A DNA stretch of 64,000 nt from JACJXF01 sp038316435 (lineage in GTDB: Bacteria > Bacteroidota > Bacteroidia > Bacteroidales > GCA-2748055). Made by a program: the position numbers and the translations under genes. This document shows positions 9,219 to 18,186 of the stretch, piece after piece (position 1 is the first letter of the stretch; every line of letters starts with the position of its first letter). A model generated the notes under the pieces. It made no database searches, had not been told where the DNA came from, and saw only the letters and a program-made list of their open reading frames with translations. The stretch spans positions 1-64,000 of the forward strand of contig JBBQAQ010000005.1 of NCBI GenBank assembly GCA_038316435.1. Reading direction: 5' to 3'.

Positions 9219-11483
9219 TTAAATTATAGGGTATAACTGATCATTTATGCTAATCTGCACAAAGAAACCCTTGTCAATTTTAGTATTAATATTTATATCT
9301 CCGTTAAGAGATTTGGTTCTATTTATAATATTTGAGATGCCGTTTCCAGAATGATTTTGCATAACACTTTCCAAATCACATCCGATTCCGTCATCAGCAT
9401 ACCTCAATCCTATAATCCCATCGTAATAATCTAAACTTATGCTAATATTATTGGCATATGCATGCTTGAAAGTATTATTAATTAATTCAATAACAATTCT
9501 AAATAAGGCAGATTCAATTTTAGTATTAAACCTCTTTTTTATATCATGCTGAAAGCTAATGTTTTCTTTATTAGTATCGCTAAATTTATTTACAAAAGAA
9601 TTAATTGCAACAACCAGTCCAAAATTTCTTAAAATGTGAGGACTTATATTATTTGCAATCTCTTTTATGCTGGAGATTGCTTCATCAATTGTTTCAATTG
9701 ATTTCTCTATGGCAATCGCCTTGTTTTCATCGGTTTTAGCGGTTAATATTGACTTATTATATAATTTTATTGTAGAAAGTAAAGGGCCTAAACCATCGTG
9801 TAAGTCCTGTGCAAAACGTTTTCTCTCCTTTTCCTCAGTGTCAATCACGGTATTTAGAATCTGCAAATGCATTCCCTGTCGTTCTGTTACATCTCTAAGA
9901 ATTGATAATACTGCCTTACTACCCTGATATTCAATTATTCTACTTATTATCTCATAGGTTCTTATTTCTCCGTTTGCAACAACCATTCTAACTTCCAATG
10001 CGGAATTACCTGATTCCGAATTCAATAATTCCGCAAAACTGCCTTCAAATTTTCTTATATCGCTGTAATGGATATAATTGATAAAAAACTCCTTTTGTTC
10101 AATTTCACTTTTCAGTTCGAATATTCGTTGAAAAGATTCATTAGCCTCAAGAATCTCATAGCTTACACTAGAGATAACGATTCCATCGACGCTACTTTGA
10201 AATATATTCTTAAACTTCTTTTCACTTTCCAAAATTTTCTCATCAGATAATATTCGTTCAAGTTCTGTGGCGGCACGGGTAGAATAGATCTTCAAAAGGT
10301 CTAATACCAATTCAGGCATTTGCAGTGTTTTTTTCGATAAAACAACCAGAATACCTATGGCCGAATGATTATTATCAAATAGCGGGACACTAGCAAAACT
10401 CTTTATTTCATCACCAGAAATAATAATTTTTTCTTCTTCAGGAATATTTATGTTTCTGAGATTCAAAATAATATCTGCTGAAATCCTCTTTTTATATTTT
10501 GTATTCTTGAGTGAAAATTCAAAATTATCGATAATTTTTCCATTTCTGCAAGCAGAGAAAGTTTTAATTACCCCATCATCAGTGCTTATAAATTTTCCTA
10601 GAATTGCATAATCAACATTCAGAATCTTTTCAATATTTATAAGCAAGATATCAAAAAACAATTCTCCAATTGTCCCACTTGTTTCATCTGCAATGAGACG
10701 AATAACTTCCTCGTATTTCTTTTGAATGGTAATATCCCTTCCAACACATTGATATTCAATTAGATTATCATTTGCATCAAATAGTGCCCTGTCTACCCAT
10801 TCGAGCCATGCAGTTTTGCCCTTGGAGAATGAAATTTTTTGCTTTCTTGTTGTTACAGGGAAATCTATGCTTACTGAATTAATTTCAGGAAAAATATCTG
10901 CAAGAGGTTTTAAAAGTTCACTTTCATTAAGATTAATTTGCTTTAATTCTGAATCTGTCATGTTAAAATAATTGCAGAATGCATTATTAATAAAAGAAAG
11001 AGTCCCATCAGGTAAAAAACGAATAATTAATTCAGTTTGATCTTCAACTATACTTTTATACCGCATTTCACTTTCACGGAGGCGCGCTTCATTTCTTGAA
11101 AGAGTAAGATAATTTCTGATTTTTACTTTGAGTTCTATGCTGTTTATAGGCTTATTCAGGTAGTCAATTGCACCAAGTTTAAAACCCTTTATAAAACTTT
11201 GATTATCATCAATTGCTGTAACAAATATTATTGGAATTCTCTTTGTGTCAGGATTTTCCTGAAGTCTGGTGCAAACCTCAAACCCATCCATTTCAGGCAT
11301 CATTACATCAAGTAAAATCAAGTCTACATTGCGGGATTTTACTAATTCAAGCGCGTTCTTTCCTGAATTTGCAATAATAGATTGATATCCTTCGCTCTCC
11401 AGAAAAACTTCAAAAAACTTACATACTGTAAAATCATCATCAACTATAAGAATAGTAGCGGAATAATTAGAATTCTTATCCAT
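9219..11483 (-). CDS. Receiver-PAS-GAF-PAS histidine kinase
   Basis: 754 residues with no signal peptide or membrane helix, so a cytosolic sensor. Domain order: receiver (about 10-125, phospho-Asp at about 59 in LILLDVMMPEMDG, Lys in NKPINS); PAS (about 140-255); GAF (about 260-415); second PAS (about 420-540); HisKA_3-like dimerisation domain with the His in FAQDLHDGLGPLLS; HATPase domain with N-box ELINNTFKHAYANN and G-box YADDGIGCD. The His motif and ATPase are those of the NarX/DesK-like class that normally partners NarL-type regulators, and one is encoded directly downstream. The N-terminal receiver suggests input from another kinase, an inference from architecture. Confidence 0.92.
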   Translation of the reverse strand: MDKNSNYSATILIVDDDFTVCKFFEVFLESEGYQSIIANSGKNALELVKSRNVDLILLDVMMPEMDGFEVCTRLQENPDTKRIPIIFVTAIDDNQSFIKGFKLGAIDYLNKPINSIELKVKIRNYLTLSRNEARLRESEMRYKSIVEDQTELIIRFLPDGTLSFINNAFCNYFNMTDSELKQINLNESELLKPLADIFPEINSVSIDFPVTTRKQKISFSKGKTAWLEWVDRALFDANDNLIEYQCVGRDITIQKKYEEVIRLIADETSGTIGELFFDILLINIEKILNVDYAILGKFISTDDGVIKTFSACRNGKIIDNFEFSLKNTKYKKRISADIILNLRNINIPEEEKIIISGDEIKSFASVPLFDNNHSAIGILVVLSKKTLQMPELVLDLLKIYSTRAATELERILSDEKILESEKKFKNIFQSSVDGIVISSVSYEILEANESFQRIFELKSEIEQKEFFINYIHYSDIRKFEGSFAELLNSESGNSALEVRMVVANGEIRTYEIISRIIEYQGSKAVLSILRDVTERQGMHLQILNTVIDTEEKERKRFAQDLHDGLGPLLSTIKLYNKSILTAKTDENKAIAIEKSIETIDEAISSIKEIANNISPHILRNFGLVVAINSFVNKFSDTNKENISFQHDIKKRFNTKIESALFRIVIELINNTFKHAYANNISISLDYYDGIIGLRYADDGIGCDLESVMQNHSGNGISNIINRTKSLNGDININTKIDKGFFVQISINDQLYPII

Positions 11484-11964
11484 TGCGGAATTAGATGATA
11501 CGAAGGTTAGTACCGATATAACATTGCAATATAATATAATTTAATTTCCCTAAAGTAATTTCGGTTCAACTTTTAAATATTTCCGCTAAAATACAGTAGC
11601 AAAATAGGGTTTATTTAAAACATTTGTGCTCTTGGTTTACAAAATCCTGCAATTAGTAATAATTCATATCTGTGAATTTAGAATACTTTTAAATCGCATA
11701 ATCCCTAAAATAGAGCTTATGCTTATCTCGAATTCCTTAATCGATAGTGATTAGTTGGTGAAATACAGCTGTCCAAAGTAATTGAATAATTATGCCTAAA
11801 ACAAGGGCAGAAGATTTAATCATTGTTTCAGTCAAAAAATTCTTTTTCCATTAATTAGAAAAAAATCAATTTGAAAGCTTTTTTGATAACTGAATTTGTA
11901 TAAATTTGCATCCCGTTTGTAATATATAGAATTTGGAATTGATCTTTGAAGTGTTTTTTTGATC
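11484..11964 (+). other. Gene-free interval upstream of the tRNA-Leu pair
   Basis: About 480 AT-rich bases between the divergently oriented kinase gene and the first tRNA. I see no credible ORF. A box TAAATTTG at 11901-11908 fits the Bacteroidota -7 consensus and probably serves the tRNA at 11965, but no well-spaced -33 TTG accompanies it. Nothing else was recognised. Confidence 0.5.
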
Positions 11965-12048
11965 GCCCGGATGGCGGAATTGGTAGACGCGCTAGTTTCA
12001 GGGACTAGTATGAGCAATTATGTGCAGGTTCGAGTCCTGTTCCGGGCA
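11965..12048 (+). tRNA. tRNA-Leu (anticodon CAG)
   Basis: Acceptor stem GCCCGGA pairs with TCCGGGC, followed by discriminator A; CCA is not encoded. The anticodon stem CTAGT/ACTAG encloses the loop TTCAGGG, so the anticodon is CAG (11999-12001), decoding CUG. The T arm GGTTCGAGTCC is canonical, and a long variable arm is present, as in class II tRNA-Leu. It is 84 bases long. Confidence 0.95.
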
Positions 12049-12067
12049 CTTTTAGTTCTTTAAACTT

Positions 12068-12101
12068 TTTGATAATTGGTGAAAATATTTTTATATATTT
12101 G
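12068..12101 (+). promoter_or_regulatory. Bacteroidota-type promoter for tRNA-Leu(GAG)
   Basis: TTTG at 12068-12071 and TATATTTG at 12094-12101 are separated by 22 bases. This fits the TTTG/TTG N17-23 TAnnTTTG consensus of Bacteroidota housekeeping sigma factor. Transcription would start near 12107, about 30 bases ahead of the tRNA. It also shows that the second tRNA need not depend on read-through from the first. Confidence 0.6.
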
Positions 12102-12136
12102 CTCCGCTTTTACCAAAAAGTACTTTTTTTATTTAT

Positions 12137-12220
12137 GCCCAGGTGGTGAAATTGGTAGACACGCCAGCTTGAGGGGCTGGTGTTCGCAAGGACGTGCTGG
12201 TTCGAGTCCAGTCCTGGGCA
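12137..12220 (+). tRNA. tRNA-Leu (anticodon GAG)
   Basis: Acceptor stem GCCCAGG pairs with CCTGGGC, followed by discriminator A with no encoded CCA. The anticodon stem CCAGC/GCTGG encloses the loop TTGAGGG, so the anticodon is GAG (12171-12173), decoding CUU/CUC. The D region GGTGAAATTGGTAGACAC and T arm GGTTCGAGTCC match those of the first tRNA-Leu; it is 84 bases long with a class II variable arm. Confidence 0.95.
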
Positions 12221-12227
12221 CTTTAAT

Positions 12228-12264
12228 GAGGTTGTTTCGTTTTAGAGACAACCTCTTTTTTTTT
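12228..12264 (+). terminator. Intrinsic terminator after the tRNA-Leu pair
   Basis: GAGGTTGT pairs with ACAACCTC around a short loop, and the stem is followed by about nine T residues. It sits eight bases after the second tRNA. Confidence 0.85.
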
Positions 12265-12530
12265 GTATTTCAATCACAAATATTATTGTAAATTGCGATG
12301 AAGACATTTTCTTTGGTTTTCCTTGTGAAAGCACTAAAGCAATATTTATATTTTTTGAAATCTGCTTTTCCGCTCTTTTAAAGTTGCTAAAGAGTGCATA
12401 TATGGCTCATCTGGTTAAATTTCAGTACTTGTCTTTGTTAAAAAACCGAAAGCAATATGTTTTGGTACAGTATTTGTTTAATACAATTCAAAGCATTAAA
12501 TTAATTCAATAAATGCCAGGAGGATTTATT

Positions 12531-14168
12531 ATGAAAACAACAACTAAAATATCAATCACTGCAATGTTTCTCCTTGCAATGGGATCAATTGGCCAGTTCG
12601 CATTTACACAAGAAACTGATGATGTTTATTTCAGTCCAAAAAAGAATGTGAAAAAGACCACAGAAACTCAGCAGGTAACTACAACCGAATCTCCGGTTGT
12701 AAATGAAAGTTTACTTCCAGCTAAGACCGAATCTGCAGTCCAGGAAACTGACGGTCTGACTGACTATGAACGTTATTCTTTAGAGAAAGAAAAAGAGTTT
12801 CTTGGCGAAAGTAGTACTGAAAAAACTACAAAAGCAAACAATGACCCAGGTAAGGATACTTTGTATTTTGAAGAAACTCAGGAAGTTCAGTCACCTGATT
12901 ATACTGAATATGAAGAAACTTCAGATGGCGGTACGGTAATTAACAATTATTATCTGGATGAAACCGACGATTTTTACTACTCTTCACGTATGAGAAGGTT
13001 TCATAGCCCATATTACGGCAATAATTATTATGACCCCTGGTATAGTGACATGTACTATTATACCTACGATCCATTTTATTATGGCACCAGCATATATTTT
13101 GGTGGATTTGGAGGATTTGGATTCAATAATTACTACTATCCATCCTATTTCAGCAATCGTTATTACTATGATTACTATTCTCCATACTCATACGGCTGGG
13201 GATACAATAGCCCTTACTATTATGGCTCCTATTATTCCGGATACAATGGTTATTATGATGGATACTGGGGAAATAACCACCATCACAACGATAACTACGG
13301 CAACGGAACATATTATGGACACAGGTCTACCCGTTCAGCTATGTCACCTTATGGCTCAGCCGGTAGTTATGCCGGAACATCTGCTAGAAAGTCTAATGTA
13401 GGTAATGACGCCAGATACAGAAGTAGCGGATCTGCTAATGGAGGAACCAGAAATGCTTATTCTGGAACAGAATCCAGAAATTCAACAGGAGCAGTTCGAA
13501 CAAATACCTCAAATAACAGCCAAGGGGTAAGCAGAAGCGCTACACAAGGAACTACACGAACAAGCAATGGAACAGTAAGAACCACAGGTACACAGGCAGG
13601 TACTCAACGTCAGAGTTCTACTGGAACCTATACCCGTCCTTCAAACCGCGATTATACACCTAGCTATTCTAAACCAAGAACATCTGCAAGCCCCGAATAT
13701 AATCGCAGTGGCAACACCTACAAGAGCACTGGAACTGGCAATCAGGGAACAGGTAATTCAGGTAACACATATACCAGACCTGCTGAAAACACAAGGTCAA
13801 CTGGTACAAATAACAGCACTACAAGACCTGCTACCAACGGTGGTTCTACATATAGTCGACCTTCATCTGGGAGTACTGGTTATAGCAGCCCTTCAAGAAG
13901 TGGCTCAAGTAGCCCAAGCTATAGCAGTCCTTCGAGGAGTAGTTCAGGTAGCTCAAGTAGTCCAAGCTATAGCAGTCCTTCGAGGAGTAGCTCAGGTAGC
14001 TCCAGTAGCCCAAGCTATAGCAGTCCTTCGAGAAGCAGTTCAGGTAGCTCTAGCGGAGGATCTTCCTCAGGAAGCAGATCAAGTTCATCTTCTTCAGGAA
14101 GCAGTAGTTCAGGAGCTTCACGATCCTCTTCATCTTCTTCCTCTTCATCATCCAGATCAGGTAGGTAA
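12531..14168 (+). CDS. Secreted Tyr-rich and Ser/Gly-rich low-complexity protein
   Basis: 545 residues from the ATG at 12531, which is preceded seven bases upstream by a perfect AGGAGG (12518-12523). An in-frame ATG at 12513 lies ahead of that ribosome site and is unlikely to be used. The signal peptide MKTTTKISITAMFLLAMGS ends near FAFTQ. Next comes an acidic Thr/Glu-rich part (about 30-150), a Tyr/Gly/Asn/Phe-rich block (about 145-265, with many YYY and GFGG clusters and HHH), then a Ser/Thr/Gly/Asn-rich tail with three exact-length 16-residue repeats (SPSYSSPSRSSSGSSS) and a run of Ser. No catalytic motif is visible. Composition suggests a matrix, surface-coat or adhesive protein; that is a guess. 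Similar low-complexity proteins in Bacteroidota are sometimes mislabelled as vitellogenin-like. A near-consensus promoter (TTTG 12434, TATGTTTTG 12456) lies upstream. Confidence 0.8.
   Translation: MKTTTKISITAMFLLAMGSIGQFAFTQETDDVYFSPKKNVKKTTETQQVTTTESPVVNESLLPAKTESAVQETDGLTDYERYSLEKEKEFLGESSTEKTTKANNDPGKDTLYFEETQEVQSPDYTEYEETSDGGTVINNYYLDETDDFYYSSRMRRFHSPYYGNNYYDPWYSDMYYYTYDPFYYGTSIYFGGFGGFGFNNYYYPSYFSNRYYYDYYSPYSYGWGYNSPYYYGSYYSGYNGYYDGYWGNNHHHNDNYGNGTYYGHRSTRSAMSPYGSAGSYAGTSARKSNVGNDARYRSSGSANGGTRNAYSGTESRNSTGAVRTNTSNNSQGVSRSATQGTTRTSNGTVRTTGTQAGTQRQSSTGTYTRPSNRDYTPSYSKPRTSASPEYNRSGNTYKSTGTGNQGTGNSGNTYTRPAENTRSTGTNNSTTRPATNGGSTYSRPSSGSTGYSSPSRSGSSSPSYSSPSRSSSGSSSSPSYSSPSRSSSGSSSSPSYSSPSRSSSGSSSGGSSSGSRSSSSSSGSSSSGASRSSSSSSSSSSRSGR
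13911..14054 (+). repeat. Three tandem 48-bp repeats coding the Ser-rich tail
   Basis: Units begin at 13911, 13959 and 14007 with AGCCCAAGCTATAGCAG or AGTCCAAGCTATAGCAG, exactly 48 bp apart, so copy-number change keeps the reading frame. A partial, more diverged copy lies just upstream. The near-identity at silent positions suggests recent slippage or unequal recombination. Confidence 0.9.
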
Positions 14169-14234
14169 TCTTAAATCTCAACATATTGTTTTAAAGGAAC
14201 AATAAGTAAAAAGTAGACTGAAATCTAATAAAAA

Positions 14235-14291
14235 CAAATCCCCTTTTCCAATTAATTATCTTTTTTGATTTTTTTAGGAAAAGGGGATTTG
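14235..14291. repeat. 15-bp perfect inverted repeat between two secreted-protein genes
   Basis: CAAATCCCCTTTTCC (14235-14249) is matched exactly by GGAAAAGGGGATTTG (14277-14291), with a 27-base T-rich loop. On the plus strand no T tract follows the stem, so it is not a textbook terminator for the upstream gene; read on the minus strand it is followed by TTTTTATTAG. It may act as an mRNA 3'-end stabiliser or a weak bidirectional terminator. Confidence 0.7.
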
Positions 14292-14368
14292 CAACTTAAG
14301 GACAGTTATACCTTATTGATTTTCTGATCATTATTTATCAAAAAATTAAAAACTTAAACGAAATATCG

Positions 14369-15820
14369 ATGAAACGTATTTTAATTATATTATCAGGCGC
14401 ACTTTTAACACTTTCAAACATAAGTGCACAAAATGAAGAAGATGCCCTTCGATATTCAAGGCAATATATCACCGGAACCGCAAGGTCTGTAGGAATGGGA
14501 GGTGCTATGGGTGCCATTGGAGGTGATTTCACATCTTTGAGTATCAATCCAGCAGGTATTGGTGTATACAGGAGTAGTGAATTTACTTTCTCCCCTTCAC
14601 TAACATGGAACTCCACAAAATCAGATTTTTTAGGGAACAAAATTGAACAAACACGATATGGTATGAAAATAGGCAATATCGGTTATGTTGTTACTAATAA
14701 ATCAGATAAGGAAAAAGGACTAGTTAGTACTAGTTTTGGATTTGGATATAATCAACTTAATAATTTTAACCAGCAAATCCTGATGTCTGGCACAAGTTCA
14801 AATACTTCACTTCTGGATAATTTTACGGATATCTATAATGGCCCATTGCCAAATACTTCTGATTTCTATGAAAATCTTGCGAATGATGTAGATATGATTG
14901 CATGGGATTCTACAGCAAGTAAGTACTTTAACGACTTTGAACGAGGTGGTTATGGCCAGAAAATGCAAAGAAGCGTTGTAAGTTCAGGACATATAGGTGA
15001 ATATGTCTTCTCTGCTGGTACTAATTACTCCAACAAAATTTACTTTGGCGCAACTATCGGGGTACAGCGAGTAAGATTTGAAAAAAGTATTCAGCATACG
15101 GAGACCGATCAGGAAAATACCATCGACTATTCTCAAGAGTTTGTTTTTACAGAAGATCTGCTTACCCGAGGCTATGGCTTCAATGCAAAACTTGGGGTAA
15201 TTGCACGACCTCTGGATTTTATTAGGTTGGGCGCCGCTTATCACTTACCAACGATCTATTTCCTTAACGATCGCTTTAACACAAGTATGCAAGCATGGTA
15301 TGATCAAAATCTAAATATAAACTCTAAAACTGCTGAATCACCTGATGGAAACTATGATTACACTTTAAAATCCGCAGGAAAATTCGTTGGTAGTGCTGCT
15401 ATTACCCTTGGAAAAGTTGGTATGGTAAGCGTGGATTATGAACGGGTTAACTATTCAAAAGCAACTCTTGAAGGTTCGGACTATGGTTTTATTGATGAAA
15501 ACAATGCTATTAACAACAATTTTAAAACTTCAAATAATCTCAGAATGGGTGCTGAATTGAGACTGGGATCCGGCTATTTAAGAGGTGGCTATTCAATTTA
15601 TGGTACTCCGCTAAAAACTGTTGATCCTAATGCAGATTCTAAATATTCTGTTATTTCAGGGGGAGTCGGTATTCGCAACAGTGATTTCTTTTTGGACTTG
15701 AGCTATGCAAGAGGATTAATGAAAGAAGCGTATTATATGTATGTACCTCAAATGACAACTGGTTCCATTAATACATCTAGCTTGAATAATTTAATAATGA
15801 CAGTTGGATTCCGTTTTTAG
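14369..15820 (+). CDS. FadL/OmpP1-like outer-membrane beta-barrel protein
   Basis: 483 residues with a signal peptide (ILIILSGALLTLSNISAQ). The mature start contains ARSVGMGGAMGAIGGDFTSL and SINPAGIGVYRSSEF, the N-terminal pattern typical of FadL/TodX/OmpP1-like barrels of Bacteroidota, where a Gly-rich hatch precedes the barrel. Alternating strands follow, ending with an aromatic C-terminus (MTVGFRF) as in outer-membrane barrels. Likely role: uptake of hydrophobic compounds or, as for the related PorV, an accessory to secretion; the sequence alone does not decide. A strong terminator follows, so it is probably a single-gene or end-of-operon unit. Confidence 0.75.
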   Translation: MKRILIILSGALLTLSNISAQNEEDALRYSRQYITGTARSVGMGGAMGAIGGDFTSLSINPAGIGVYRSSEFTFSPSLTWNSTKSDFLGNKIEQTRYGMKIGNIGYVVTNKSDKEKGLVSTSFGFGYNQLNNFNQQILMSGTSSNTSLLDNFTDIYNGPLPNTSDFYENLANDVDMIAWDSTASKYFNDFERGGYGQKMQRSVVSSGHIGEYVFSAGTNYSNKIYFGATIGVQRVRFEKSIQHTETDQENTIDYSQEFVFTEDLLTRGYGFNAKLGVIARPLDFIRLGAAYHLPTIYFLNDRFNTSMQAWYDQNLNINSKTAESPDGNYDYTLKSAGKFVGSAAITLGKVGMVSVDYERVNYSKATLEGSDYGFIDENNAINNNFKTSNNLRMGAELRLGSGYLRGGYSIYGTPLKTVDPNADSKYSVISGGVGIRNSDFFLDLSYARGLMKEAYYMYVPQMTTGSINTSSLNNLIMTVGFRF

Positions 15821-15840
15821 GAATTCATAGTTTTCAATTC

Positions 15841-15872
15841 AAAAAAAGGTGCGTTGTCGCACCTTTTTTTTT
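15841..15872. terminator. Bidirectional intrinsic terminator
   Basis: AAAAAAAGGTGCG, loop TTGT, CGCACC and nine T residues. The A and T tracts flank the stem on both sides, so it can stop the outer-membrane gene from the left and minus-strand transcripts of the WbqC operon from the right. Between 15873 and 16115 I see no credible gene. Confidence 0.88.
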
Positions 15873-16115
15873 GTCTGACTATGATGATACTTGTTAGTGT
15901 GGTCGAAAATAGTTGGCTATTTAAAAAAAAATCAATTAATACAAGCTGATTTTTAGTTTTTCGCCACATTAAATATAAGGGGTTTAAACCCTGAAAGATT
16001 ATTACATTTCGAACAATACGGCAATGGTCAATAAATTTAAAGTATTGGGCATTCTGGGTAGAATTTCTTCCTAAAGTACTAGTTATCAAACCATTCCTTG
16101 CGCATAAAATAAACT

Positions 16116-16775
16116 TTAGGCTTTTAACCTTACACAAGAACTAAGCACTCTCCCTGATTCTGGTCCCATATTAAAAATAAGATCCAGAATACTCAGATTC
16201 GGAATAAAACCATGTACTTGCGAGAATACTTGTATATATTCAAATGATGAATATCCAGAGTCATATTCAAGCGAGATTTTAGGATGAATTATTGCTCTCA
16301 AATCCATAATATCGGATTCATTACCCTCCTCTTTAATTGATTTCTGGAAAGGGATAAAGTCATTAGTGAATTCAGGCATAATTTTACACCCTAGAATTTT
16401 TAGAACCTCCTCATTTAGCCTTTGGTTTAGGTCGATTAGGAATGTAAATTCTTTAAAATAAAAGGGCTCAAAACTATCCATATAATACTGGAAATATGGC
16501 GAAGAATTGTAAGCTGATACTATACCTTTCCAGTGTAATCGCCGCCAGTCGGTTGCATAATCAATCCTTACATCTTTGAGTTTCAGGCGATGTCCACTTA
16601 GATGTTTTACAGGAATACTCAGGCAAAGCCTACCATTGGCACCATAGATATCGCATCTGTTGCGGTAAGATTGTTTCTGGTAAGTATCATGCAGCTCGAT
16701 TAGAATCACCTGATTAGCATAATACCTGCAATAAAGTTGCAATGGCCCCAGATAACTTAAAGGCAGAATAAACAT
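16116..16775 (-). CDS. WbqC-like family protein
   Basis: 219 residues. It shows the family's N-terminal pattern (FILPLSYLGPLQLYCRYY) followed by QKQSYRNRCDIYGANG, where the Arg/Cys-rich segment is conserved, then LSIPVKHLSGHRLKLKDVRID and WRRLHWKGIVSAY. WbqC proteins are found near surface polysaccharide genes in other bacteria, but their biochemical role is not established. The start codon abuts the stop of the signal peptidase gene upstream, so translation is probably coupled within a dapB-lepB-lepB-wbqC operon. Confidence 0.82.
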   Translation of the reverse strand: MFILPLSYLGPLQLYCRYYANQVILIELHDTYQKQSYRNRCDIYGANGRLCLSIPVKHLSGHRLKLKDVRIDYATDWRRLHWKGIVSAYNSSPYFQYYMDSFEPFYFKEFTFLIDLNQRLNEEVLKILGCKIMPEFTNDFIPFQKSIKEEGNESDIMDLRAIIHPKISLEYDSGYSSFEYIQVFSQVHGFIPNLSILDLIFNMGPESGRVLSSCVRLKA

Positions 16776-18176
16776 TTATTCAGCAGCATCAACAATTTTG
16801 AAGAAACGGTTCCATCGTATACTTTTTGGAAAACTCTGATTTTGGTTGGTTGATAGCCAGATAAATTTTGGTTTTCCAATGATGTGATCATCAGGAACAT
16901 ATCCCCAGAAACGGGAGTCAGCAGAACGATGCCTGTTATCCCCCATCATAAAATAGTAGTCCATTTTAAAAGTATACTGAGTGGCAACTTGTCCATTTAT
17001 AAAAATTGCACCATCCTTTACCGAAAGTGTATTGCCTTCATAAGCTTCAATTATTCGGTCAAAAAATGGAAGGTTGTCGATTGTAAGAGGAACAGTAACT
17101 CCCTTTTTGGGAATCCAGATTGGTCCATAATTATCAACACTCCATGTAAATTTCTGGCTATTTGGAAATGTTTGGAAATCCGGTTCACTAAATATCTGTC
17201 TTTCAACTTTTACAATATTTGGTATTTCTTTTTTAATTTTTTCTGCTGTGGTTTTATTTAATGGGAAATAATATTTTGGATTATTCTGAATCCCAAGATA
17301 TTCTTCTCCAACTCCATATTTCGACATTACACGAGGATTAAGAGGCTGTCCGTTGGTTTGAACAAGATACTCATACTGAATTCCTAAAAACTCTGATTGA
17401 GGTTGTCCATTAATGAAAACATCACCATTTCTCACTTCGATGCTATCTCCCGCAACTGCAACGCACCTTTTAATGTAATTGTCTCGACGGTCAACTGGAC
17501 GATTAACGACATGAAAATTTCTTGAACTACGAACAATTTTTCTTGCTTGTTCCATATATGATTCCCACGTCCGGATAGTAGTATTTGAATATTTATCCTG
17601 TGCACGCGCTCCCTGAGCATATTCTCTAAGAATGGAATAATAGCTTCTTGCAGATTGCTCAACAACTACGGTATCTCCCGCAGGAAAATTAAACACCACA
17701 ATATCGTTTCTTTTTACATGCCCAAATCCAACCAATCTTTTATGGGGAAGTTGAATCCAATTAAGATACGACTCAGTTTCAAAAATTGGAAGTCTGTTCT
17801 GGGTAAAAGGAAATGCAAGCGGTGTATTGGGAACCCTAGGCCCATAGGACATTTTACTAACATAAAGATGATCACCTACAAGCATAGTGCTTTCCATTGA
17901 TGGTGTAGGAATTTTATAATTCTGGAAAAAATAAATATTAATAAGTGTAACTGCAACCACTGCAAATATAAGAGCATCAAGCCATTCAACGAATGTATTG
18001 TTTTTACCTTCCCTTTTTTTCCAAAAAGTCCAGTTTACCTTTTTCGAAATATACAGATCATAAATAATTCCAAGACCGGCTAAATACCAATAATTACCAA
18101 GCCATATTACAAACAAAAGATACAGAAATGCTACAGTTCCAAAACGGAAATATTTATGCTTACGAAATTCGAACAT
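16776..18176 (-). CDS. lepB: Signal peptidase I (first of two tandem paralogues)
   Basis: 466 residues, long for the family because Bacteroidota enzymes carry large insertions. N-terminal hydrophobic segments lie at about 13-45 and 65-84. The catalytic Ser is at about 93 in IPTPSMESTML; the general-base Lys is in NYIKRCVAVAGD; the C-terminal box is MGDNRHRSADSRFWG. The enzyme cleaves Sec and Tat signal peptides on the periplasmic side of the inner membrane. An insertion of about 60 residues between the Ser and Lys boxes (ARSYYSILREYAQGARAQDK) is absent in short SPases. All catalytic residues are intact. The neighbouring gene encodes a second active-looking copy. Confidence 0.95.
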   Translation of the reverse strand: MFEFRKHKYFRFGTVAFLYLLFVIWLGNYWYLAGLGIIYDLYISKKVNWTFWKKREGKNNTFVEWLDALIFAVVAVTLINIYFFQNYKIPTPSMESTMLVGDHLYVSKMSYGPRVPNTPLAFPFTQNRLPIFETESYLNWIQLPHKRLVGFGHVKRNDIVVFNFPAGDTVVVEQSARSYYSILREYAQGARAQDKYSNTTIRTWESYMEQARKIVRSSRNFHVVNRPVDRRDNYIKRCVAVAGDSIEVRNGDVFINGQPQSEFLGIQYEYLVQTNGQPLNPRVMSKYGVGEEYLGIQNNPKYYFPLNKTTAEKIKKEIPNIVKVERQIFSEPDFQTFPNSQKFTWSVDNYGPIWIPKKGVTVPLTIDNLPFFDRIIEAYEGNTLSVKDGAIFINGQVATQYTFKMDYYFMMGDNRHRSADSRFWGYVPDDHIIGKPKFIWLSTNQNQSFPKSIRWNRFFKIVDAAE

Positions 18177-18186
18177 AATAGGGATT

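Noticed and set aside
11832..12017. Minus-strand frame over the tRNA-Leu(CAG) gene
   Set aside because: It lies on the complement of a clear tRNA and has no other support.
13708..14205. 165-codon frame +1 to the Ser-rich tail
   Set aside because: An out-of-frame reading of a repetitive, biased sequence; no start signal, and the main frame has the signal peptide and ribosome site.
15817..16137. 106-codon minus-strand frame after the outer-membrane protein gene
   Set aside because: It runs through the strong bidirectional terminator at 15841-15872 and overlaps the 3' ends of two real genes; its composition is not protein-like.
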